Of a DNA stretch of 5,224 nt, positions 1-5,178 are shown one piece after another (the first letter of the stretch is position 1; each line of letters begins with the position of its first letter). Source of the stretch: Moraxella lacunata (GTDB taxonomy: Bacteria; Pseudomonadota; Gammaproteobacteria; Pseudomonadales; Moraxellaceae). Under the pieces are notes generated by a model. It ran no database searches and was not told where the DNA came from. It was given only the letters and a program-made list of their open reading frames with translations. The stretch spans positions 7,831 through 13,054 of the forward strand of contig NZ_MXAN01000065.1 in NCBI RefSeq assembly GCF_002027545.1, given 5' to 3'. The position numbers and the translations under genes are program-made.

Positions 1-2
1 TT

Positions 3-434
3 GAGGTTTTTAAAAATCCACAAAAATCGGGGTTTGGAAAGAAGTCTATTACCCAAGATGATGTTATTCAGTCCAAAATTGCCAGTGATTTTTTGGAAAG
101 TTTAACCGCCCACAATCAAGAATTTATCAATAATACGGTTGTGGTAGAATTGATTTGGGTGTTAATTCGCAGTTATAAAAAGACCAGAGAGCAGATTATC
201 GTTATTTTAGATGAATTATTTGCCATGCACGTTTTTGAATTTGAAAACCGTGAATTATTATTAGATGTATTGCAAATTTATCAAGCAACAAAAGCGGATT
301 TTTCAGATTTATTGATTTGTAAAATTAACCAATCATCACATTGTCAAAAAACAATGACCTTTGACAAAACTGCTTTTAATGAAGCAGGTATGACGGCTTT
401 AACGGATGATTTTAATTCGGTATTGTTCAATTAA
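3..434 (+). CDS. PIN-domain (VapC-like) toxin-type nuclease, 5'-incomplete or damaged
   Basis: The frame is open from the window edge to the TAA at 432-434 and contains no in-frame ATG before the middle of the domain. Its body looks like a PIN nuclease of the PilT/VapC type: a segment reading ITQDD near codons 16-20, NTVVVELIWVL with a likely acidic ligand (Glu at 147-149), KADFSDLLI with two Asp (297-299 and 306-308), and a final TFD motif (Asp at 363-365). PIN proteins of toxin-antitoxin modules are Mg-dependent ribonucleases of about 125-140 aa. The odd feature is the N-terminus: family members carry an Asp-Thr-Asn-like motif six to eight codons before the ITQDD position, but here that stretch reads KSGFGKKS, so the first metal-binding Asp is missing although the DNA is present. 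A TTG at 93 could serve as a start, but it has no ribosome site and would remove more of the fold. The gene is probably inactive or fused to foreign upstream sequence. No antitoxin gene is visible here. Family call is from recalled motif pattern. Confidence 0.6.
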   Translation, partial: EVFKNPQKSGFGKKSITQDDVIQSKIASDFLESLTAHNQEFINNTVVVELIWVLIRSYKKTREQIIVILDELFAMHVFEFENRELLLDVLQIYQATKADFSDLLICKINQSSHCQKTMTFDKTAFNEAGMTALTDDFNSVLFN

Positions 435-455
435 GATGTTTTTGCAATATTAATG

Positions 456-521
456 TGTAGGGACAATTTATTCGCCCAACAATCAATGCTTTATGCAGAG
501 CAAATGTGATTTGCCCCTACA
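456..521. repeat. MITE-like palindromic element with TGTAGGG/CCCTACA ends
   Basis: The ends TGTAGGG (456-462) and CCCCTACA (514-521) are inverted copies. Inside lie two small palindromes: GGGACAAT-TT-ATTCGCCC at 460-477, which looks like a decayed perfect hairpin (two mismatched pairs), and GCAAAT-GTG-ATTTGC at 500-514, which is perfect. The element carries no gene. This architecture matches short, non-autonomous, hairpin-forming repeats scattered between genes in many bacteria; membership in a named family is inferred and was not searched. It fills most of the 155-nt gap between the PIN gene and murF. An imperfect 12-nt direct repeat starting GCAATATT lies on each side (444-455 and 536-547), but not directly at the ends. 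Confidence 0.6.
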
Positions 522-589
522 AATTCCATTTAAAGGCAATATTGATTAAGATGGATTTTAAAAATTAACCCAAATAAACAGAGAACCCC

Positions 590-2074
590 ATGACCCCATA
601 TATTTGGCAAACCGATAATTTAACACAGGCATTAGCCAGCCTAAACCCCACATGGCATAACGCCAATGACTTTACCCAAAGCACTCGTATTACGACAGAC
701 ACTCGCAAGATTGAAAAGGGCGATGTGTTTTTGGCGTTAAAGGGCGATAATTTTGACGGTCATGACTATGTCGCCACCGCTTTTGATAAGGGGGCAAGCC
801 TTGCCATTACAAGCCGTGCCGTGGGCGATTTTGCCCAGATTGTCGTTGATGATACTCGTTTGGCACTCGGGCAACTTGGCAAATACCGCCGTGATGTCCA
901 CCCCAATCTTACCGTGATAGCCCTGACGGGTTCGTCTGGCAAGACCACCACCAAAGAAATGCTTGGGGCGATTTTTGGGCAGTTTGCCCCCACCTTGACC
1001 ACCCGTGGCAACCTAAACAACGATTTGGGCGTGCCGATGATGTTATTAGAGCTCACCGATGAACATGAATTTGCCGTCATGGAGCTTGGGGCGAACCATG
1101 TGGGCGAGATTGCCTACACCGCAGGACTGGTGTCGCCTGACGTGGCGTGCGTGCTAAATATCGGTACGGCTCATTTGGGCGAGTTTGGCGGTCGTGAGAA
1201 TATCGCTCGCACCAAGGCGGAGATTTTTTCGGCATTGGGGGCGGACGGCGTGGCGGTGCTACCCTTTGGCGATGAGTTTTTTGACTTTTTAAAAGACGAA
1301 AGTGCCAAATTTACCGAGCAGTACATTACCTTTGGCGAGCGAGCCGAACGCCCTGACAAGGCGTTGGATTTTAGCAAACTGTCTCAAGCCGAGATAGACG
1401 AGCTATCCACCCTTGACAGCGTGCTGATTATGGGCGATGTGTTTGCCGATGATGTGGACTGTGCCAGCACGCACAGCGACTTTGAGCTGACGGTCAATCT
1501 GGCGATAGATGAGCTTGACAGCACGGATGTGCATTTGCCGTTTGTGGGCGAGCATAACGTGGTAAACGCCCTAGCCAGCACCGCCATTGCCACGGCTTTG
1601 GGCGTGCCACTTGATAAGATAAAATCAGGCTTGGAGCGTGCCACGCCACCAAAAGGACGGCTGACTCGCCTTAGTTTTGGCGAGCATACCTTGATAGATG
1701 ACACCTACAACGCCAATCCCAACTCTATCCATATGGCAGGTAAGGTTTTGGCGAACGAGAGCGGGCAAAAAATCTTGGTGCTAGGCGACATTGGCGAGCT
1801 TGGCGATGAAGCGGTGTCTGAGCATGGTAAACTTGGGCAAACCCTTGCCACGCTTGATATTGACCATGTTTTGACGGTCGGCACGCTCATGAAGCATTGC
1901 ACGGAGAGTTTAAATGGCATTCGTGGCAACAGCGAGCATTTTGCCAATAAAGCGGACTTATTAGAAAAATTAAAAACCCTATTAAACGAGCCGTCTGTCG
2001 TGCTGTTTAAGGGGTCAAGAAGTGCCACCATGGAAACCTTAATCCACGATTTAACCCAACCTGTAAGCGAGTAA
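590..2074 (+). CDS. murF: UDP-N-acetylmuramoyl-tripeptide--D-alanyl-D-alanine ligase MurF
   Basis: Cytoplasmic ATP-dependent ligase that adds D-Ala-D-Ala to the UDP-MurNAc-tripeptide, giving UDP-MurNAc-pentapeptide. The 494-residue product has the three Mur-ligase domains in order. The N-terminal substrate domain spans about 1-105, with DTRKIEKGDVFLALKG at 37-52. The central ATPase domain holds the P-loop GSSGKTT (114-120), NLNNDLGVP (141-149), MELGANHVGEI (164-174), GTAHLGEFG (192-200) and RTKAEIF, whose Lys209 sits where Mur ligases carry a carbamylated lysine. HNVVNALAS (322-330) ends this domain. The C-terminal domain has KGRLTRL (355-361), DDTYNANPNS (370-379), LVLGDIGELG (396-405) and LFKGSRSATME (472-482). 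The ATG at 590 is preceded only by a weak AGAGA (580-584). The protein is about 40 residues longer than E. coli MurF (452), and much of the excess seems to lie in an acidic stretch around 250-297. mraY follows after 3 nt, so the two are almost certainly cotranscribed. Identity is very secure. Confidence 0.97.
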   Translation: MTPYIWQTDNLTQALASLNPTWHNANDFTQSTRITTDTRKIEKGDVFLALKGDNFDGHDYVATAFDKGASLAITSRAVGDFAQIVVDDTRLALGQLGKYRRDVHPNLTVIALTGSSGKTTTKEMLGAIFGQFAPTLTTRGNLNNDLGVPMMLLELTDEHEFAVMELGANHVGEIAYTAGLVSPDVACVLNIGTAHLGEFGGRENIARTKAEIFSALGADGVAVLPFGDEFFDFLKDESAKFTEQYITFGERAERPDKALDFSKLSQAEIDELSTLDSVLIMGDVFADDVDCASTHSDFELTVNLAIDELDSTDVHLPFVGEHNVVNALASTAIATALGVPLDKIKSGLERATPPKGRLTRLSFGEHTLIDDTYNANPNSIHMAGKVLANESGQKILVLGDIGELGDEAVSEHGKLGQTLATLDIDHVLTVGTLMKHCTESLNGIRGNSEHFANKADLLEKLKTLLNEPSVVLFKGSRSATMETLIHDLTQPVSE

Positions 2075-2077
2075 ACG

Positions 2078-3187
2078 ATGTTATATTGGCTCATTGATTA
2101 TTTTGACATTTTATATAGCCAGACCATTGCGTCTTTGGGGCTAAGGAGCTTGCTTGCGGTCATGACGAGCATGGCGATTGTACTCATGGCGGGCAAGCCT
2201 GTCATCGCCTATCTTAGAAATCTCAAATACGGTCAAGCGGTACGCACAGACGGCCCAAAAACGCACCTTGTCAAGCAAGGCACGCCAACAATGGGTGGTG
2301 TGCTGATTTTGTTTGCCATTGGAATCTCTACGTTGCTGTGGGCAAATTTGACAAACCCTTATGTGTGGATTTTGATGGCGGTCATGGTCATCTTTGGGGC
2401 GGTCGGTTGGCGTGATGACTGGCTAAAAATCAAGCACAAAAACCCCCAAGGCTTGGTCGCCAAAAAGAAATATTTTTGGCTGTCGGTGGGGGCGTTGCTC
2501 GCTGGTGGGTCGCTGTATTATATCTCTTTACAACAAAACCCCACCACCATGCACGCCATGCAGGATTTGCTCATGCCTGTCTTTAAAGATTGGGTCATTC
2601 CGCTGTCTGCCATACCGTTTGGGCTTGGGTTTATTACGCTCACTTATTTTGCCATTAATGGCACGTCCAATGCAGTCAATTTAACAGACGGCTTGGACGG
2701 CTTGGTGGCGTTGCCTGTGGTGCTGGTGTCGGCAGGGCTTGGGGTGTTTGCTTATGTGTCGGGTCATGTGGAATGGGCAAGCTATCTGTCCGTGCCGTAT
2801 ATCGCCTATAACAGCGAAGTGGTCGTGGTGTGTGCGTCCATGATTGGGGCGTGTTTGGGCTTTTTGTGGTATAACGCCGCCCCTGCCGAAGTATTTATGG
2901 GCGATGTGGGGGCGTTGAGCCTAGGCGGTATGCTTGGCACGATTGCGGTAATGACACGTCAAGAAGTGGCATTTATCCTAATGGGCGGTATTTTTGTCAT
3001 GGAAGCCTTGTCGGTCATCATTCAAGTCGGCTCGTACAAACTACGTAAAAAACGAGTCTTTCGCATGGCACCTTTGCACCACCATTTTGAAGAAATGAGA
3101 CTAAAAGAAACCAAGGTTGTGATACGTTTTTGGATTGTGTGTATTATCCTTGTGGTGCTATCACTCATGACATTAAAATTAAGATAA
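2078..3187 (+). CDS. mraY: Phospho-N-acetylmuramoyl-pentapeptide-transferase MraY
   Basis: Integral inner-membrane enzyme that transfers phospho-MurNAc-pentapeptide from UDP to undecaprenyl phosphate, forming lipid I. The 369-residue length is close to the E. coli protein (360). Visible family motifs are the basic [25 protein letters not shown] loop (about 50-74, where substrate binds), the DD pair Asp113/Asp114 in [15 protein letters not shown] (130-136), [11 protein letters not shown] (198-208, Asp204 and Asp207), [12 protein letters not shown] (273-284; Asp276 matches the essential third Asp) and PLHHHFE (332-338). About ten hydrophobic segments are spread over residues 24-366, as the family requires. 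The residue just before the DD pair is Arg, where most homologues I recall have a hydrophobic residue (for example GFVDDY). The ATG at 2078 lies 3 nt after the murF stop, with a weak GCGAG (2067-2071) inside murF, which suggests translational coupling. A strong terminator follows, making this the last gene of its transcript. Confidence 0.97.
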   Translation: MLYWLIDYFDILYSQTIASLGLRSLLAVMTSMAIVLMAGKPVIAYLRNLKYGQAVRTDGPKTHLVKQGTPTMGGVLILFAIGISTLLWANLTNPYVWILMAVMVIFGAVGWRDDWLKIKHKNPQGLVAKKKYFWLSVGALLAGGSLYYISLQQNPTTMHAMQDLLMPVFKDWVIPLSAIPFGLGFITLTYFAINGTSNAVNLTDGLDGLVALPVVLVSAGLGVFAYVSGHVEWASYLSVPYIAYNSEVVVVCASMIGACLGFLWYNAAPAEVFMGDVGALSLGGMLGTIAVMTRQEVAFILMGGIFVMEALSVIIQVGSYKLRKKRVFRMAPLHHHFEEMRLKETKVVIRFWIVCIILVVLSLMTLKLR

Positions 3188-3199
3188 GAAAGATAAAGG

Positions 3200-3230
3200 A
3201 AAAGCCCTGCAAAGATACGGGGCTTTTTTT
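3200..3230 (+). terminator. Rho-independent terminator after mraY
   Basis: AAAAGCCC (3200-3207) pairs with GGGCTTTT (3220-3227) around a 12-nt loop, and the right arm runs into seven consecutive T (3224-3230). It starts 13 nt after the mraY stop. Read on the minus strand, the same stem is followed by a shorter T-rich stretch, so it could also stop transcripts arriving from the convergent permease gene. Confidence 0.88.
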
Positions 3231-3240
3231 GTGGGGTGTG

Positions 3241-3260
3241 GGTTTTTATTTTTAAAAACC
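3241..3260. other. Perfect AT-rich hairpin between convergent genes
   Basis: GGTTTTTA (3241-3248) and TAAAAACC (3253-3260) form a perfect 8-bp stem with a TTTT loop. It lies 18 nt past the permease stop on the minus strand and 10 nt past the mraY terminator. No T-run follows the stem on the minus strand (it is followed by CACACCCC), so it is not a textbook terminator; it may protect the permease mRNA end or help termination at the shared hairpin. Function is inferred. Confidence 0.4.
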
Positions 3261-3278
3261 AAACGTCCTTGCCCGAAT

Positions 3279-4505
3279 CTACCCGCCAAAACTTGGCACC
3301 ACACCCAAATAACCGCCAATTTGGGCGATGATGTTTATCACACCAAAGACGATAACAAAATAAATCATAAACTGACCGCCAAAAGCTCGGTAAGTGCTGT
3401 CGGGGTATTTTTGGCGGTGAGCCTTGGCAAGCAGGGCAGGGACGATGACACCCCATGCGGTCAAGGCAAGCCCTGCAAAACCAATGGCGGTTGTAAAGCC
3501 AAATGGAGCAATCAGACTTAGTACCAATGGCGGTAAGAATACCACCGCCACCGCATAGGCTCGCCCTGTTTTGTCATCGCCAAACCCAAAAAAATCACTC
3601 AAAAAGTCAAACAACCCCAACGCCACGCCCAAAAAGGAACTGGTCAATGCCATGTAAGCAAATGCCCCCAACATGGTGCCGATAAAGCCCGATTTGCCAA
3701 TCGCCCCCAGTAGCGTTACCACATCGCCGTCTTTGGCGATGACGGGGGCAAAATCGGTGCGTGGTAGGTTGCCTTGGACGACCACTTGCCACAGCAGGTA
3801 AAATGTGAGTGCCATGAGCGAGCCTATCAAGACCGATTTGGCGACTTTGGCGGTGTCGCCCCCAAAATATTTGACCATGCTTGGCACGCCGATATGATAG
3901 CCAAACGACACCAGCACCGTGGACAATGCCACCCAAATATAGGGCGTGTAAGCCGTGCCAGTCGGGGCGTGAGTGTCAAAGAGTGTATCTAGGCTGACCG
4001 ATGACATCATACCAAAGGCAGAGATGAAAAAGCTGGTTATCATGCCAATCATCAGTACGCTTGCCACCCTGTCCACGACCCGAGTTGAGAGCCATACAAA
4101 CACCGCAAACAGCACGCTGATGATGAGCGAGCCTAGGCGTGGGGCGATGTCTGTGCCTATCAAGGCAGACAGATGACTGGCGGTCAAGCCCCCGCCACTG
4201 GTGATGTAGGCGTAGAGCAGGATGTACAGCACAAAGACGAGCGATAGGCTGTTGACGGTATTCCAGCCATTGCCGAGCAAGGATTTAACGATGGTTGAGA
4301 GGTTGGCATTTGAAGAGAATGTGGTGCTGGCTTCTAATATCATAAGACCCGATGCGTACATGCAAAGCCAAGTGTAGGCGAACAGCAACAGCGACCATGA
4401 AAACCATACACCTGCCGTGGCAGTGGGGTTGGCGAGCATACCCGCCCCAATGGCGGTGCCTGCGATAATCATCGCCCCACCAAAGATTGAAGGGGATTTT
4501 GACAT
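3279..4505 (-). CDS. Aromatic amino acid permease, HAAAP family (TyrP/Mtr-like)
   Basis: Inner-membrane, probably proton-coupled, importer of an aromatic amino acid (tyrosine or tryptophan). The product is 408 residues, matching TyrP (403), Mtr (414) and TnaB (415). Family signs are GTAIGAGMLANP (16-27) in the first membrane helix, YITSGGG (100-106), and SFGYHIGVPSMVKYFGGD (200-217), which corresponds to the SFGFH-IPS region of the family. About eleven hydrophobic segments are seen, roughly at 8-28, 31-57, 85-106, 122-142, 146-167, 186-206, 222-244, 270-300, 315-336, 339-360 and 378-400. The start was set at the ATG at 4505-4503 because AAGGA (4516-4512) precedes it by 6 nt and the protein then begins MSKSPSIFGG, as expected; a TTG 33 nt upstream would add an unlikely tail. 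The gene has its own promoter and converges on mraY. Which substrate it carries cannot be decided from sequence; tyrosine is a guess. Confidence 0.92.
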   Translation of the reverse strand: MSKSPSIFGGAMIIAGTAIGAGMLANPTATAGVWFSWSLLLFAYTWLCMYASGLMILEASTTFSSNANLSTIVKSLLGNGWNTVNSLSLVFVLYILLYAYITSGGGLTASHLSALIGTDIAPRLGSLIISVLFAVFVWLSTRVVDRVASVLMIGMITSFFISAFGMMSSVSLDTLFDTHAPTGTAYTPYIWVALSTVLVSFGYHIGVPSMVKYFGGDTAKVAKSVLIGSLMALTFYLLWQVVVQGNLPRTDFAPVIAKDGDVVTLLGAIGKSGFIGTMLGAFAYMALTSSFLGVALGLFDFLSDFFGFGDDKTGRAYAVAVVFLPPLVLSLIAPFGFTTAIGFAGLALTAWGVIVPALLAKAHRQKYPDSTYRAFGGQFMIYFVIVFGVINIIAQIGGYLGVVPSFGG

Positions 4506-4511
4506 AAATAA

Positions 4512-4516
4512 TCCTT
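4512..4516 (-). promoter_or_regulatory. Ribosome binding site of the permease
   Basis: AAGGA on the minus strand, 6 nt before the ATG at 4505. It decides the start in favour of the 408-residue form over the TTG at 4538. Confidence 0.8.
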
Positions 4517-4569
4517 GATAATCTACCAAATGTGGCAAAAGGGGGTTATTTTAATCGTTTTTGGGGGTA

Positions 4570-4598
4570 ATTACAAATACGATAGCACCATAAGTCAA
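4570..4598 (-). promoter_or_regulatory. Sigma-70-type promoter of the permease gene
   Basis: On the minus strand the -35 box TTGACT (4598-4593, five of six to TTGACA) is separated by exactly 17 nt from the -10 box TGTAAT (4575-4570, five of six to TATAAT). Transcription would start near 4563, giving a leader of about 58 nt. No operator or attenuator leader peptide is evident in that leader. Confidence 0.72.
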
Positions 4599-4634
4599 TA
4601 AAAACCCAACTCACATCTTTTAACACGATTGTCT

Positions 4635-4663
4635 TTTAAAATAAAAAATGCTTGCGCTACAAT
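4635..4663 (+). promoter_or_regulatory. Probable promoter of the truncated PH-domain gene
   Basis: The -10 box TACAAT (4658-4663, five of six) lies 17 nt after TTTAAA (4635-4640, four of six to TTGACA), in AT-rich DNA. A start near 4670 would leave a leader of about 34 nt. It is divergent from the permease promoter; the two -35 boxes are 36 nt apart, so both genes share one control region. Confidence 0.5.
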
Positions 4664-4690
4664 AAATGAGCTTGTTTTAAATCCATCTAA

Positions 4691-4698
4691 AAAGGAAA
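4691..4698 (+). promoter_or_regulatory. Ribosome binding site of the PH-domain gene fragment
   Basis: AAAGGAAA, with AGGA at 4693-4696 and a 7-nt spacer to the ATG at 4704. It fixes the start and shows that translation initiation is intact although the gene is cut off downstream. Confidence 0.75.
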
Positions 4699-4703
4699 AA
4701 CTC

Positions 4704-4829
4704 ATGTTTAAAAACTTCGCCTCAGACGCTCTTGGCTTGTCCGACATTGGCAAAATCATACCGCCTAGCCAGTTTAATCAAACAGACATTGATGATTATA
4801 TTTTTCATGAAGATGATGAGCGGATTTAA
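4704..4829 (+). pseudogene. N-terminal fragment of a bacterial PH-domain (bPH_1, YvbH-like) protein
   Basis: The 41 codons start MFKNFASDALGLSDIGK and end IFHEDDERI before TAA. This closely resembles the start of the conserved bPH_1 (bacterial Pleckstrin-homology-like) proteins, as I remember them, where ALGLSDIG is followed by DYxxHEDxEKIYF and the domain continues to about 120 residues or more. Here the match stops exactly where IYF should follow, so the domain lacks most of its beta-strands and cannot fold. The ATG at 4704 was chosen because AAAGGAAA (4691-4698) stands 7 nt upstream and family members begin at this Met; a TTG at 4629 in the same frame lies upstream of the predicted -10 box. 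The sequence just after the break is the right side of a TnpB-type element, so insertion of that element is the likely cause. The family's role is poorly defined. A genuine short peptide cannot be excluded. Confidence 0.72.
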
Positions 4830-4988
4830 TAGACCCGTTCCAAAAAACCTACCCAAATCTACCCAAAGGCAAATTTAGCGTTTTCTTCCTACTTCATCGC
4901 TTGTTGCCCTTGCTATTTGGCGTAGGTCTTACATAAGCTCCATAGGCATTTTAAAATTGGGGATAGAACTCACCCGCCAAGGTTTTTG
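4830..4988 (-). ncRNA. Possible omega-RNA (reRNA) region of the TnpB element
   Basis: In TnpB elements the guide RNA runs from the end of tnpB through the right end, and its guide is the flanking host DNA. This 159-nt stretch has no gene on either strand. On the minus strand TTGGCG (4980-4975) can pair with CGCCAA (4922-4917), enclosing about 52 nt, and AGCG (4902-4899 region) can pair weakly with CGCT near 4877-4880. If the right end is near 4830, the guide would be the antisense of the PH-domain gene, reading from AATCCGCTCATC onward. The placement rests on known family organisation; the fold was judged by eye. The RNA would be non-functional with the present tnpB. Confidence 0.3.
4849..4868. 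repeat. Tandem 10-bp direct repeat CTACCCAAA(T/G)
   Basis: Two adjacent copies of CTACCCAAA plus one variable base (4849-4858 and 4859-4868). They lie near the presumed right end of the TnpB element. Their role is unknown; they could be part of the terminal structure or simple slippage. Confidence 0.6.
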
Positions 4989-5130
4989 TTAAGATAAGTT
5001 TAAAATCTTATCCGCTTTGTTTAAAATGTTGATACTGGCGTTGATGTCCCTATCGTGGTTTGTGTTGCAGTTGGGGCAAGTCCAGTTTCTAACAGATAAA
5101 GGTAATTCATCTAACTTAACACCACAACAA
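4989..5130 (-). pseudogene. tnpB: TnpB (IS200/IS605 family) C-terminal fragment, interrupted
   Basis: Read on the minus strand from 5129, the fragment encodes CCGVKLDELPLSVRNW, then TCPNCNTNHDRDINASINIL and a short tail, ending in TAA (4991-4989). These are the second half of the TnpB zinc ribbon (CPNC) and the DRDxNA segment that carries the third RuvC catalytic Asp. TnpB is an RNA-guided DNA nuclease of about 370-400 residues, so only about the last 47 remain here. The open frame continues 20 codons to the right, but those codons are antisense to the IS3-type end and are not TnpB. The break falls inside the first zinc knuckle: the outer Cys of the CxxC pair is lost and only the Cys next to Gly remains. 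Family identity is clear. Confidence 0.85.
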
Positions 5131-5136
5131 TGAACC

Positions 5137-5173
5137 GCACCCCAAAAGTTAGACACACTAACCTTTGGGGTGC
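5137..5173 (+). promoter_or_regulatory. Long hairpin at the IS end overlapping the transposase ribosome site
   Basis: GCACCCCAAA (5137-5146) pairs perfectly with TTTGGGGTGC (5164-5173); one A-C mismatch (5147/5163) is followed by five more pairs, GTTAG (5148-5152) with CTAAC (5158-5162), closing an ACACA loop. The right arm contains GGGGTG (5167-5172), the only ribosome-site-like sequence 6 nt before the ATG at 5179. A transcript entering from outside the element would fold and hide it. This kind of control is known for IS10, IS50 and IS200; its action here is inferred. Confidence 0.7.
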
Positions 5174-5178
5174 TTTTT

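Larger units (their letters stand above)
4830..5130 (-). mobile_element. Right-end remnant of an IS200/IS605-type (TnpB-carrying) element
   Basis: The segment contains the last part of a minus-strand tnpB (4989-5130) and about 160 nt of non-coding DNA after its stop, the usual place of the element's right end. The left limit is set where the PH-domain gene similarity stops (about 4827-4830) and is approximate; the right limit is the first base of the IS3-type element. Elements of this family insert without target duplication, using a TnpA that is not in the window. The rest of tnpB and the left end, if still present, would lie beyond the IS3-type element, outside the window. Confidence 0.6.

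Noticed and set aside
93..434. TTG at 93 as the start of a 113-residue PIN protein
   Set aside because: No ribosome site precedes it, the frame is open back to the window edge, and the family-like ITQDD segment lies upstream of it.
444..547. GCAATATT direct repeats as a target-site duplication of the palindromic element
   Set aside because: The copies lie 4 and 14 nt away from the ends and are imperfect beyond 8 nt, so they do not directly flank the element.
524..570. Promoter for murF (for example TTGATT at 542-547 with TTAACC, or TTCCAT with TAAGAT)
   Set aside because: Each pair matches at only one of its boxes; the evidence is too weak to call a site.
766..2094. Several minus-strand open frames across murF
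   Set aside because: They are antisense shadows of a well-supported gene, with low-complexity Ser-rich translations and no ribosome sites.
3231..4176. Plus-strand open frames opposite the permease, and a minus-strand frame of 109 codons in another phase (3607-3936)
   Set aside because: They shadow the permease coding sequence and show no family motif or start signal.
4506..4538. TTG-started extension of the permease by 11 residues
   Set aside because: The ATG at 4505 has AAGGA 6 nt upstream and gives the normal family N-terminus; the extension has no such site.
4629..4703. TTG-started extension of the PH-domain fragment by 25 residues
   Set aside because: It overlaps the predicted promoter, while the ATG at 4704 has a clear ribosome site and matches the family start.
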